DNA of 64,000 nt from Erigeron canadensis (GCF_010389155.1 NC_057761.1:15316501-15380500); one strand, 5' to 3'. Positions 32,066 through 44,747 are shown, counted from the first letter of the stretch. Notes: generated from the sequence alone by a model not told the origin. Numbers and translations are program-made.

Positions 32066-35000
32066 ATGGCTCCAAAATCATCATCTTCTTCATCTCGCTC
32101 TTGTGATGTGAATCTACTCACTGTCGAGTATAATCCATCCGAAAATGTTTCTCATGCTGTTGGTGCCCATATAAGTTCAAAATTAATAAAATTAAATCCA
32201 AACAATCCAATGTCATCTCTTTAAGGGCATCAGGCCGCTGATTCTCTCATTGGGAAAATCCAATCCTTTCTTCGGGATTCTCCCCTCAGCGATGCCTTTT
32301 CTATGAACCCAAACAAGTTGTTTCATGATTACTTGTGCGAGTTCTAGTACACGGCGTCCAATTCTGATGACTGCTCATCCATCTCCTTCACTTTAAAAGA
32401 CGAGTCAGTCCCGTGTACCATCACCACTGAAACATTGAGGGAGGCCCTTAACCTCAATTACTGGTTACAAGATGAGAGTCCAGTGGTGATTTCTCCTAAT
32501 ATCAACTTCCGTCAGGTCTTTCTTGACATGGGGAATAAAGAAGTCTTGGAGGGAGGTGTACTGAAGACCAAAGGATCAATTACTATGAGAGGGCTTTCAC
32601 CATCCTGGAAGTACTTCATGGTCCATTTGGTGGAAAGTTTAGGTGGGAGTTCAGGTGGTTTGGACCAGATAAACTCTTTTCAGGCAGAGATGGCATACTG
32701 CCTGTGGAATGGACTAAGGGTGGACTTCGCAAACATCCTGTTTAGAAGCTTGGTGTTTAAGTTAAAAGGCAACAGGGGTCCTTGTATCCCATTTTCGCGA
32801 TTTCTATCCCTTTGTTTCATACTAATTCTGGGCAGAGAGGAATACAATAACACGCAATCATTATACTCTGTGCCAGAATAATTAAGAAATCTGGACAACC
32901 TTGTGTCCACATCTGATGAAGTCCAGATTTCACCAAGAATGCTACTGGCATTCTTTAGAACTGATGCACCACCACCAGGTAAGTCAGAAAGACAACTGGG
33001 CGGGCCTCAAAATAATGAGGGACCCACCAATTTGTCTGCAGATGCTGTGACTGTTGCAAATGCTGTGACTGTTGCAGAACCTGGAGATCTCCCCTCAGGC
33101 GTCCAAGCGGTTCCAAAGGCAAGAAGATCTACCAAAAGTAGAAGGAGATCTAGATCAGGACTTGCTATATCTGACCAGTCACAGCCAGTGATCGTGGTCT
33201 CTGAATCACAAGCCCATGATATTGCAACTGAGGAAAGAGCAGTTGTAGTTGAGGCTCCAGTTACCTCTTTTCAGGGAGAAGATACTTCGGAAACGGATCC
33301 TATAACTGATGAAACCATTGAGGAAACTCAAACTGGTCATCAGGAGTCTGAACAACCTGTTCAGCCACCCCCAACATTTATGGATCTTGGCATAAATAAG
33401 GGTGAGTTTCAGCTTGAATCTTCAGATTCATCTGAGACTGAATCTAACCAGGAGATGGTTGATGCAACTGTACTTGATCAGCTCCCTTCTCTCCTTGGTC
33501 AGCCCCAAGAACCACAAGTTTCAGTTTCACCACTTGACTTCTCCTCCTTACAAGAAATTTCAACATTCGCCTCTCGACAACTACTTTCATCCATGAATGT
33601 GCCTAGAAATAGACACATTCTTACACCACCGTCGCCGACGTTCACACCTGAGCATTCTCAGCATGAACGTCACATTGAATCTCTTTCCCTTCCTTCTTCA
33701 ACAACTTCTATTCCTTCAGCTGGTGCAACAACAACTGGAGAAACTTCACTTTCTGTACCTCCTGCAGTTGTATCAGTTGCATTCCGAGCAGGTCCAGTGG
33801 CACCTTCCCCTCCGTCACTGGACACCCAGTTCGTGTCTTTCCAAACCGATATCTCAAACCTTTTAACAAGGGTGGAAGATATTCAGAAGACACTAGACAA
33901 GAATACCAAGTCCCTCTCCAAATACTACAAGGATCACATTACTAATGTAAGGGTGGTTGATTTGGGGATTAACAAGTTCTCTGGCAATGAGGACTTGGTA
34001 TTCAGGAAGCTCAATGAGTTGGTCATCAGCTGCAATTCACTGGCTCTTCTTTAAAGGAAGCTTTTGACTTAACTCAATCAAAGGTACACACATCCATCAC
34101 CAACCTGCTGAATAATACTGTCAGATCATCAGAGGTTGAGTTGAACCAATTAGAAAGACAGGTCAAATTACTTTTGAAAAACCTGGTCTGGATGTTGTTG
34201 AGCTTGGCAACCAGTTGGCCACTTCAGTTGGTCAGAAAATTGAAAATACCTTGGCTGAAAGGGAGAATAATTTGATAGAAAGGGTGATATCTGAGATCAC
34301 TAAGATTGCAGTGCCTCAGGTTGATCTCACCCCCATAACATCTGAGATCAATCAGTTGAGGTGCAGTCTGGATACATTAGCCAGCAAGGTATCTGATCAC
34401 ACTACTGCAATTGAAAAACTGACCACTGAAGCTGGCAAAGAAAAGGAATAAGAAGTTGGAAAGGAAGCACCGGCAACTGGGCTCTCCCCAGATGATTTAA
34501 ATATACTTCAAGCGATTCAAAAGTGTCAAGACACCACTTGTGGAAATGTCATGACTCAATCTCAAGAGATTAATCATCTATGGTGGACAGTTCGCATGTT
34601 ATGTGGAGTCTTCAAAGAGTGCAAGAACATGCAATCGTGGCAGCCTCTAGATCGCTTGCCCTCCAGTCATGCCCATTTTAAAGATATTAGGCAAGGACTA
34701 GATGCTGCCAAGGGGGAAAGGTCTGTTCGTGTCCCTCGCACTCTAGTTGAAGCTTCAAGTTCAGGGAAGGAGATGGTTGTTGCTACCAGTACTGAGGCTG
34801 GTGAGCAGGTAATTGAATCTTTTGATGATGTGGTTAGGGGGAATGTGGATAAAGGAAAGGCCATTGCAACTGATGACTCTAAGAAACCTGTCGCCGATGC
34901 ACCTATTTTGGAAACTGGCAATATTGATCAATTGCCTCCAGTTACTGAAAGCGAAAGTCAGAAATTAGCAAGGGTTGGGTATCTGGTCAAGGAAAGGAAG

Positions 35001-35827
35001 AAACAAATGAAGGCCAATCAATTTGAATCAAAAAAATCTTCCAACCCCTCTTGTTAATGTAACTGACGCACAACTCCTTGGCTTGCAACTGTTGGAATAT
35101 AAGAAAATCAAAGAAGATCCAAGGATTGTCAATGCCTTGAAGGAAATGCTTGAAGTAGAACTGGACAAACACTACCAAGATGATGAAGCTGGTCTTGATG
35201 CCAAGTGTTTGAATGTATCGGTGGAAAAGGCTAAAGAGATAAGGTCAAAAGGGATTCTCAAAAGGATTGAACAAGTTAAGAAAGTGGTCAGCAAAGTATT
35301 AACTTCACCCAAGTCCAAAGGAAGAAAACAGAAAAGCCTTATCAAGAGATGCAAATCTGAGGACTTGGGTAGAACCATCTGAACCCACAACTGATGATAT
35401 TCGAGCTGCTACTCACAAACTGAGCACAAGTAAGATTAAGCTGACCAATGAATCAGAGGCTCGCACATACTTAACTAATGTACAACGTCGAAGGCACAAT
35501 AAAGGTAAGATCACTGATGTAAAAGTATCGATCAAGCCTAGTGCCAAACATTTTGTTGTTGAGGTTCAATACTTTGGTGGACCCAAAAGAACAACTGAGA
35601 ACCCTGTTGTCCATCAGTATGGTCATTCAGAGCATGTGGAGATGTTGAGTTTGCTAGAGGGTAGGCAGCGAAAGAACAAGGTTGAAAAAGGCTAGGAATA
35701 CGTATTGCAAAATCTGATCAAGTTCAAGGAAAACATTGAAGAAAGATTAGGCCTTGATCTTGAAGACAAACAACCAATCTCATCTGTTGCCAAGAGAAGG
35801 AAAACTGGCGAGGGGCCATCTTTCTAA
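32066..35827 (+). pseudogene. env-like gene of element A, second copy, complete to its 3' end
   Basis: It has the same start and the same two stops as the first copy (TAA about 32222, TAG about 32346), a globular part to 32881, then a frame 32903-34054 rich in Ser, Thr, Pro and Gln. Coiled-coil-like segments follow (34215-34451, IENTLAERENNLIERVI), then 34551-35057, then a Lys-rich part 35023-35382, and a C-terminal segment to TAA at 35825-35827 that holds VAKRRKTGEG, a nuclear-localisation-like cluster. Several frameshifts and stops separate the parts. The implied protein is over 1,200 residues. Function in the element is unknown. Confidence 0.7.
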
Positions 35828-36085
35828 GTTTTCCTTCTATCTATCTACTTATAATTTTATTTAATTTCTTGTAACTTCATTGTAAAATTGTGTATATACA
35901 AGTTGCCAGATTGTAATTCACAAGTTAGATAACTGATAAGATCTACAAACAATTAAAATTAAACCCAAGGCATTTGATGATCTATAAAAATGTCTTGGAA
36001 ACTTAATAGGTTTTATCAAACACAAGTATTTCAAACTTACACTTGTATAGAAACAAGTTTGAAAATACTTGGCAATACTTCAGGA
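35828..36085 (+). other. 3' untranslated spacer of element A
   Basis: AT-rich sequence between the env-like stop and the PPT; no coding potential. Confidence 0.6.
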
Positions 36086-36100
36086 CAATTAGGGGGAATT
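36086..36100 (+). promoter_or_regulatory. polypurine tract of element A
   Basis: AATTAGGGGGAATTT directly abuts the 3' LTR start TGTTAGGTCC. Confidence 0.8.
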
Positions 36101-37073
36101 TGTTAGGTCCAGTTTTGGCTATAAACTGGAGCTCTCCAGCTGCATCTGGAGAGAATGAAGAATTGTCCGAAATATTATAAGTCCAGTTGCATTGTACAGT
36201 TTAAGCAACTGATGACTTCCTCCAGTTGAGATCTGAAGACATAAATCTGAAGACCTTTCAGTTGAAGTCGAAGACAACAAGTGGAAGAAAGGAAATGGCA
36301 ATGGCAGCGAAGCCCAGTTGACATTTCACCAGATCAATCGACTGGAGATCTTCCAGTGTAAATGCCTTTACAAAGCTTTACACTGATTACTAGGAGGACC
36401 TTTTACACTACATCCTTTTACCCGGACAATAATCTTGTCTGTGGATAAAAGTGCAAAGATGTAGAGTGGTTGAATAAAGTAACCTTTTGTCTTACCTTAT
36501 TTAGCAAACACAAAGGATTATGTACTAATACTTTTGTGTGTTGTCAACCATATTTGTACGTCGAAGTTGAGATCCCAATGCTCATACTTCGACTATAAAT
36601 AGAGGTCCTTGCCCAAGCATTTCAACAACTTTGCAAACACATACATTCTGCAATATTGGTGAACTTGTGCAATATTCTCTCAATCGCAAAAAGGAACATT
36701 TCACAACTTTAAGTGTTTCGATTGTTAAGAGAATTTCCAAGTATAGATCAATTGTATTTCATAGGTTGTTAGGATATTTACATCTTTGTATTATCTTGGT
36801 TCCGCAACAACCTTGTATTTTATTTAACAATCTATAAATAAAATACACTTGAAAATTACATATTGTCTCACCATATTTTCTTACTTGTCAGTTACATTAT
36901 TGCATTGTATTTACTTATTTACATTGTCACCTTAATAAGTAAACCTCCAGATTACCTGGTACACAATCACTCTAAACTGGTCACGTCCAGATTAAGTGAT
37001 TGTGTTGCAAAGTACACTCACCATTGACATAGAGGTGTCTTCAGCACCCATCTAATATTAGTTGGGACTTACA
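36101..37073 (+). repeat. 3' LTR of element A
   Basis: It is 973 bp, the same length as the 5' LTR, followed by the CTTTA target duplication. Confidence 0.93.
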
Positions 37074-37078
37074 CTTTA

Positions 37079-37407
37079 CAAATCATCAAACCAACTCACA
37101 GTTATAGTATAATGCTTTTATTTAAGTTGTAATATAGCAGAAATCGTTCGTGTTCGGGTGCGGAAGTAAGGTGTATAACAATGGTGGAAGTGTGTGTGTT
37201 AGTGTGTGTATTGAGAGAGACGACCTGAGTGTGTGGACAGCTTGGGAAATATTTTTATCAAAATATGACTAAAGGTTACAAAAGGTTAAGGCTTGAGGGG
37301 TATTTATACTCTAAGTAAATACATAAGCTCCCCCTTAACCTTATATTACATATACAAAATAACAAAGATAAGGAAATACAACTAAGCACTATTTTGAATT
37401 TCTAACA
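37079..37407 (-). repeat. 3' LTR of element B
   Basis: On the minus strand it starts TGTTAGAAATTCAAAATAGT after the PPT. It has a TATA box (GAGTATAAATACCCC) at about 37300 and GT-rich repeats at about 37185-37235. The outer border is unclear because element A seems to be inserted near it. Confidence 0.65.
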
Positions 37408-37420
37408 TTCTCCCCCTTAG
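37408..37420 (-). promoter_or_regulatory. polypurine tract of element B
   Basis: The minus strand reads CTAAGGGGGAGAA, abutting the LTR start TGTTAGAAATTC. Confidence 0.75.
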
Positions 37421-37437
37421 TGCTTGGTTGTCTTTTA

Positions 37438-40400
37438 TCAGTTCCTCCTCCTTCTTTTCTCAGCTCGTCTTTTCTTGTTCTTTCTTTTCTTGTAATCTTG
37501 AGCTGCTTTTGATGTAGATGGCTTATCTTTCATAGAATTCCAAAAAGCTCTTTTCTTGTAACTATTCCAAGAGTCATTCCAATACCTCTTAGGAATGAAA
37601 TGCCAGTTAGCACCTTCTGGACGTTCATCGGGCAATCTGATATTATCTTGAAAGTTAACTGGAGGAATATTATGAGGACCTCGTTCATGACTTGGATTCC
37701 AAAGAACCCATGAACCTGTCTCAGTATGAATAATTCCTTCTCTTGGTTTAATTGTTCTGGCAGCAATAAGATCTCTAACCCTTTGACGCATATCAATTGT
37801 CTCTTGGATCCTTCTTATGTGTCTTTCTCTTTGAATCTGGATGTTTTCATTTTCACTAGGATCAGGATTATCATGTATGGCTCTGAGAAAGAATAAACAA
37901 TATTTCAGAGTGCCATCTGAATACTTGGGAAAATCAGATGCACGAACAAAGATTTTTCCTCTGAAGCTGTTAATGAAAACGAATCCATCCAATTCTTATA
38001 TTGGATCTCCAATCTGATAAGAATTCAATTCATAACCTCCTGCTCTCTGATTTGGTCTCGTGAGATTGATTCTTCTTGTTCTCCTTTCTAGACCAATTTG
38101 GAAATCATTAAACTCATAATATCTGATTAAAGCCTGAATGTGACTCTTCAGAGCTTCATAAGCAAGGAGTTGATCTGGAGTCTTTGTAATCAAATGAGCA
38201 TACTGGTTGTAGAGAAAGAGGATGTCAGAGATTGGCAAGTATTGGAAAGATTCTTCATGAACAACATAAATGTGACCATCAGCTCTTTAAACTCTAAATC
38301 GGACAAGTCTTTGGTTCTGATTCTTGATAGGAGCAATCAATGTTAACACACTTGTAATTGGACTCTGGAACTGATTATACCACTCTTCACTTCTTACTGA
38401 ACTTTCAGCATTCATCATTTCTAAGTATGCATCCCTTTGATTTTGATGTCTGAAAAGAAAGAATGCTCTCAACCTATTCAAGGTCATGTTGAGTCTTTCC
38501 TCAGATGAGCAGTAAATTGGGAAGGCTCTTTCTTCAATGTATCTTGCCCTGCATACTAACTCTTCAGGTCTGACATTCAAATCTAGCATTTGTGCATAAT
38601 TCTCATACAAATACCCTTCATTGATTTGCCAGATTTTGTCTCGAGTGATTCTTGGATGTCTAATACCCATGCTAAGCTCTCTTGGCGTGTCAAGATTATT
38701 TGTATCTCTCAGATCATAGACAATCTCTTCAAAGATATCTTTCTCAAATTGTTCTTGAGACATAGCTGGTCTTGGTGGAGCATCATTAGAATCATCCGAA
38801 TCAGAATCACTATCATCATCAGTCCTATTCCCTGGTTGAAACGGATCAGGATCACTTGATTGATCAGAACTCGATGTAGTTGAGTAATAGTGAGAGATGT
38901 ATTTAATAAGCGGAGGCAGATCATCTGAATCAGAATTATGAACTTGATGAGCTTGAGATGATGAAGGAATATCTACACTTTGACTTTGATCTTGATTTCC
39001 TTCTGTTGTATCTTGAACACTTGCTTCTTGTGTTGTGTTATGACCTTTACCACTATCTTGAATATTCTCCCCCTCGGGTTGATCATCAGAATTTTGATCA
39101 TCCCGACTCCTTAAGATAGTGGCCGGTCAACATTGTTGTTCAAGCTCAGTTATTCTCTTTTGAAGAGCTTCAGTTTCAGCTTTATGAGTAGTATCAGTAT
39201 CCAAGAAATGTAGATATGAAATAATTGAATGACAGATGGCTTTCTTCGGTGGGTTCAGATTAGGCTCTTCAGATCTTAATCTACGAAGTACTGCCATAAT
39301 GAGAGTATTAGTGGATATACCACTTTCATGAAGCCTACTAGCAGTATAGTCATTCAAATAAGTATCACTAATATCAGATTCCGAAGAAGATGAAGAACTT
39401 GAAGAATAATCAGCAGAATCAGGATCAGGAAATGATTGTTGAATTGGAATAGTTAATGAAGCTGGAATTTCTGGTGGTGTTGGTGATGAAATTGGAGATG
39501 ATTGACTATTCGGTGGTGTTGATATGATTGGTTGAGAAGACAAAGGAGTAACGGTTGTAACAGTTGAAATATGAGGTGTAGTAGGTGTTGAGATTGGAGT
39601 AACAACAGATGAACCAATTCTAAGTGTACCACCAGTAAGCAATCTACGTGGTGAAGAACTGGTTTGAGCCATGGGAAGTTTACCAGTAATAGTATATCTT
39701 GAAGCACGTAATACACTTTCTTGTTCTTGTTCAATTCCTTCAACCAAATGAGTCACAAGATTACGAAAATCGGAGATAGTGTTACAACAACTGGAGATTC
39801 AGAAATTGGAGTATCAGAAGTAACAGAAGCTGGCACATCAGTAGTTCCAAGTGGTTCTACTGAGTGACCTGACGACATCATAACTGTCACAGGATTTCCT
39901 GTTGGTTCAAGAGTTTGAACAACAGTTGATGATTCGGCTTCACAACCAGAATCCTTTGGAAAGTGGACAAACATAACACCGGTGTCACTTAGATCAATCG
40001 TTAAACCCAAAGCACGAATAGCCGCAGCAAATGCTCGAGCTCGAGAGAGTTCAAACTGTCGCTAAGCCAATTCAGCTACACAGGTGCCTTCGTTCAAAGC
40101 TGGCATAATGTTAGCAATGGAAGGACTTCCAAACAATCCTTGAGAGGGCACTAAAGCCGAGCTCTCTATGTTTGTTCCGGCAGCATCACCTAGATGTGCA
40201 AATGGTACAACAATCAGTGTAAGTGTCCTAGGGGTTCTAGACAAACGTGCAGAAACGAAAGTCAAGAGAGGGGCAAATGTCTCTTTATCTTCAACATCCA
40301 CAGACTCTGAAGGAGACTGGGATGGATTTCGTGGATTTTGCCCATGCAGAAATGAGACGTCAGTCTGTAGAGAGACTTCCGAATGTCTAGTGGAGGTTTG

Positions 40401-41855
40401 ACCTTGCAAGAGTTGGGAGCTCTTTTCTTCTACCCTAGGTCGAACCCGGCGAGTATATGTGGTTTGGACTAATAAAAGGCCAACGTTTTCTTTATGCCTT
40501 ATACCTAGCCCGGACCTCTCATCCTCTCTAACATTTTCGACTCCTCCCTCATTTCCACCTTGTTCCTCCGGGATGTCCATGACATCATCAACAAATTGAT
40601 TGGCTTCATTATCAGATGAATCAATATCAGAATCAGCCACATCTTCTAGTTCAGCTCGTGAAAAACGATCATACTCAAAGCGAGATCTTTTGAATATTTT
40701 CTTTTTGATATTAACAGGAATGGACTTCCTGCGGCCTTGAAAGTATGTCGGTGGAGGAGATAGGAAAACATCTGTAGATATTGTTGATGAAGTAATATGA
40801 GTTGGTATTGATTGTGATTGAGGCATTGCTGGGGGTTCTGGTGTTAGAATTTCTGGAAGTGGAGTTGTTTGATATGGTGAAGAATGTCTTTGTGGTGATG
40901 GTGTTCTTGGTGATGGTGATCTTCTGATATTTGAAGTTTTAGGAGGTGGTGATCGAATAGGTCTTGGAGTCCCAGACTCAGAGATAGTATTCTCAGAAGA
41001 TGTAGGAGAAGAAGGTTCAACTGGTGTTTTTCTTTTCAACTGCTTTTTCTTTGAACGTCCTTTTTTTTTTCTTTTGTTGATGCACTTTCTTACTCAACTT
41101 TAACACAAACATTTCACCTTTTTGTTTCTTACTCTTTGGCCTACCTGAACTGGATTCACCCTCACTCTCTTTTCTTTTCCTGTTAGACCCCTCACTTGGC
41201 AACCTATGCACAACTTGGGTAGGAACCGGGAGGCTTTTTGGTCCCAGAGTTGTTCTAATCCAGTCCAGATATGCCTTCTTGGCATCATCAGAGTCGGGAA
41301 CCATATCAAGTAAAAATGATGGAATCAGATAAGAATAGTTAGGGATACCAGAGTCTCTAACAAACTTGAAAGGATGAGTAATAACTTTCCCTGTTTCAAG
41401 AAGTCTTGGAATATGCTTCTTGTTCCTGATTATACTTCGGAAAATTGCTGAGAGAAATCTTATGAAAGGAATATACTTCTTGGGAGCAGTTATTTTTCCA
41501 TTTACTGCAACTATCAGCTGATCCCAAAGAAGTTGAGCAATGTCGTAGTGCTGATTGAACACAAACCCATAAAATATGTACAACATTGTCTGGGTCAAAT
41601 TATCCATTCCTCTTGTATATGGATGAAAACAGTTGCTGAGAACAGAAAACACATAGTACCAAATTCTTTGTAACTTCTTCAGCTTGAAATCAGTTGTTTT
41701 TGTCAAAGGACCGTCATAGCCAAGTGATATCAAGGCAACAAACATCACATCATTTGACTCAAATACATCATAATCATTTCTCCCATTTGAGTTTGCTTCT
41801 GGTAGCCTTAAATATCTTCTGAAATCATCTAAATTGAATTCGATGTCATATGTAT
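37438..41855 (-). pseudogene. env-like gene of element B, frameshifted and 5'-truncated
   Basis: Segments read right to left: 41017-41748 (globular domain: SLGYDGPLTKTTDFKLKKL, YIPFIRFLSAIFRSIIRNKK, SGIPNYSYLIPSFLLDMV), a basic stretch NRKRKESEGESSSGRPKSKK resembling a bipartite nuclear signal, a Pro/Ser-rich segment 40062-41039 (RSPPPKTSNIRRSPSPRTPS), 39127-39756, 38287-38763, 37996-38238, and a C-terminal segment 37438-37992 ending KKRRAEKRRRRN. The protein implied exceeds 1,400 residues. The first part is homologous to the env-like gene in F at 60000-61496. No signal peptide is visible. C interrupts it within the block homologous to F's NTYDFEFNLDDF. Confidence 0.7.
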
Positions 41856-42174
41856 TGTATCAACACGATTTTATCATTTGAATTCACATCAACAATGGCG
41901 TTTGGTTAGTGTGTGTGTTCTTGGTGTTTGTGTGTTTTTAGAGAGAATTTGGATCAAGAGTGTGTTATTCAGGTGTAGTGGTATGAGAATTGTTCAAAAG
42001 TTTAGCCAGAGTTATGATTTCTAAGGAATTGAGGGCTATTTATAGTCTAAACTAACCAACTATGCTAATTATCACAATTAGCCCTTCAACCTTATAAATC
42101 ATCAACTCATGACTTAACAACAAGTAAGTCCATAATTTAAATTACAATGTATCACTATTTTTGGATTTCTAACA
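41856..42174 (-). repeat. 3' LTR of element C
   Basis: It is 319 bp and the inverted match of the D LTR at 48090-48411 (shared AACCAAACGCCATTG, TAAAATCGTGTTG). The TATA box is GACTATAAATAGCCC at about 42046 on the minus strand. C and D belong to the same family. Confidence 0.88.
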
Positions 42175-42854
42175 TTCTCCCCCTTAGTGATATATTGTAA
42201 GGTCTGAAGTACGTGTTGTTTTGTCTTGTAGGAATGAATTTGATGAGCCCGGTGATGAAGACAATTGGTGATTTGAAACAAGCCTTCAAAGCTTTCTCAT
42301 TGTCTTTGGAGAACTTGATTCAGTATTGGTCTTGGACTTCTTGATGTTTAATTATTTGTCGATTCTCAATGTTCTTTGTGAACAGAGAATGATGAGTGTG
42401 TGTGTGTATAAATCTTCGAGGATTGTTGAATCACAGAACAGAGTTGTCTTTTGAAATGCGGAAGGTATGAATTAGTCTTGAATTCTTCAATCTTCGAATC
42501 TTGAAGTCTTTTGAATGAATTTTCAGAAACATGTACTCTCCTCCTTGATGTGTGCAATGTAGCTTTAGGTAAAGTGTTGTTGTATGACTTGAAGATCTTT
42601 AATTTGATGAAGACTCTTTTTGAAACTTTTCTTCTTTGTCTTGAATCTTCAATCTTTTGTCCTTTGAAGCTTTGATCTTTGTCACATCATCTAAAGCACT
42701 TTTGAGAGTAAACATTTGAATGAGGATTTGAAAAGTCTCTTATGAAGTAATCATGCTCCCCCTCAATTCATGAGTAATCATAGTCTCTTTGATTTTTGAA
42801 AAATCTCTTGTTAAATCTTGAATGTATATCCTTTTCTTTTGAGATGAATAATCT

Positions 42855-43023
42855 ACAAGTTGAATTTGGAAACCCTTGTAGTTTGGAATGAAATTGACAA
42901 ACAAACTTTGAAGAAGAATGATGAGTTGATGTCACAAATGAAATTTGAGATAAAAGAACTCCAAATAAACTTGAAAACTTCCAACAAGAAGCTGAATGAT
43001 AGTATCTCGAAAAGCAATTGAAA
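42855..43023 (+). pseudogene. coiled-coil linker fragment, inverted relative to element C
   Basis: The plus strand reads EIDKQTLKKNDELMSQMKFE and onward to a TGA at about 43021. The first part matches the coiled-coil ORF of element E (EIDKQTLKKNDELMSQ, 55534-56322). Here it lies antisense to C's own genes, so it is a rearranged piece. Confidence 0.65.
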
Positions 43024-44546
43024 CAACCAAACACAAACTTTTCTCCTTGTCCTTATCAATTATACTAATTTCTTCTCCTAATCAATAATCAATCATACTA
43101 TTTTCTCCCCCTCATAATGACAAAGTTGGGAACCAATGTCATTATGCAAACATTGATTGATTCGAATGTTAAAAGAAATAATCATGACTAAAATCTAGAC
43201 ATTATGCACATGGAGAATTATCAACCATCAAAACATCAATCTAACCAAATAAACCAACCCAATTGTTCCTATGGGTGACTAAAACGTAAGATTAAAGTTG
43301 TTGGGATAAACATTTTATTATGGTGTTGGTGTTTTCTGTGTTGGGGTGATGAGAAAAGAAACCGGATAAGAATGATCCGTTTGCATTCAAAAATCAAAAG
43401 GATTAATGAAATGACCGAAAGAAATGTATATCATTTATCGGATTTCCTATGTATTATTGAGAAATACACAAAGCAAACCTCTAACATAGTTTGGTCTATT
43501 GGCTTTTCAACCTCAAGATTGCTTCAAAGAATGTAAACCATGGTCAGTGTCACTTAAGCGTTCGATAACCATGTTCTACTATCCTTAAAGACTTTTAGGA
43601 AAAATCCAAGGTCACAATAGACTTCTTGTTAACTCAATAATTACAAAAATGCAATTATGAGACCTACTTTCAAAGTTGGAAATGATGTTAGCAATGGTAG
43701 GATTTCCATTTGATCATCGTGAAATATCAATTAAGATATCACTACAAATGTTCCGGCTTTATCACAAAGATAAGCATGTATATCACAAAGATATGACGTA
43801 AATGTGTCCTAAAGAATGAATAACGATCAAATTAATGATCAATCACGAGAGCTCTAGACACAAAGTGATCAAATGAAGTCGGGGACTGGAGCAGAGTGTC
43901 ACCCTTTTTCAATATGTTAGTCTTCCAAATGAAGAGTCAATAGAAATGAGAAAACCTCCGTGAGAAATAAAACAAGCATTTGTTAAGAAACACTTGAGTG
44001 GTTAGGTAAAGATGTGCATCGCTTTATTGGGTCCATGAAGGCTTCTTCAATATCGAGATATCAACAAATGACATCCGATAGAAATGTGTTTTACCCGGCG
44101 ATTTGAGAATTTTAGGGAAGGGTAATAATTCTTTTAACCCTTTTTTTTTCACAACATTATCACCATAACCTCTCACTTTTCGACTTTACTCCCTCCAACT
44201 TAGTTGCACAAATTCATCATCACTCAAAAATACCCTCACTTTCTAATGAAAGAAGTGAATACTCCGGGGTTAGAACTCATCGGCGATGATGAAATTCATG
44301 GAGTATATTTTTGAGAAAAACCTAGTCGCTCATGTGCAAACTAAACACCGAACTTCCTTTGAAAAAAAATTCATCAAATGTGAAAAAAAAATGTTTAAAC
44401 AACACATTTGAAGTTTGAAAGAGATTTGAAATCACAAACTCCCCCTTAATCTATGCAAAGATAGATCAAAAAGATTTTCATAGAAAAGATGGAGCAAAAA
44501 TGATTTGTGTGAAATTAAAACAAGTTTTATGAAAAGTGAACTTAAT

Positions 44547-44747
44547 CAATTGTTCAAGATGAGACAACTCGGGAGTACACAAAGGCGTTCAATCCTTTGC
44601 TTCTCATATCAACAATTGAGAGTTTTTTGAAACAGGTGTAACAAAATTACAATCAACATCTTGTATTACACATATACATTCATATAAGACCACTTGGAAG
44701 TACACAAAGGCGTTCAATTCCGCGTTATCTTATATCAATTTATATGT
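44547..44747 (-). repeat. two hairpins with the conserved loop motif, element C
   Basis: Hairpin 1 has arms 44547-44564 and 44602-44618 (CAATTGTT...GATGAGA against its complement) and loop motif 44573-44592. Hairpin 2 has arms 44669-44688 and 44728-44747, with about three mismatches in 20, and loop motif 44698-44717. On the minus strand both loops read TTGAACGCCTTTGTGTACT. The copies are about 126 bp apart. Confidence 0.75.

Larger units (their letters stand above)
19747..37073 (+). mobile_element. element A: Sirevirus-like Ty1/copia retrotransposon with env-like gene
   Basis: Two 973-bp LTRs (19747-20719, 36101-37073) start TGTTAGGTCC and end GGACTTACA. They differ by only about a dozen to fifteen bases by eye, so the insertion is young. 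The target duplication CTTTA is perfect (19742-19746 and 37074-37078). Between them are a tRNA-Met PBS, gag, protease-integrase-RT-RNase H (copia order), a long env-like gene and a PPT. RT wording such as [17 protein letters not shown] places it in the Sirevirus (SIRE) lineage. The 17.3-kb length is inflated by an internal repeat of about 4.85 kb around an assembly gap; the true length is probably about 12.4 kb. Confidence 0.93.
37079..41855 (-). mobile_element. element B: Sirevirus-like element, 3' LTR and env-like gene only in window
   Basis: The left LTR ends at 37407 and is followed on the minus strand by a PPT and an env-like gene. The gene is cut at 41855 by element C, so B's pol, gag and 5' LTR must lie beyond the nested elements to the right of the window. 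The first bases of the LTR may lie at 19738-19746, separated from the rest by element A. Confidence 0.7.

Noticed and set aside
24863..34470. A genuine tandem duplication of RT, RNase H and env-like gene
   Set aside because: Exactly 100 N between the copies and single-base gaps that rise toward the gap fit overlapping contig ends better. Long reads could still reverse this.
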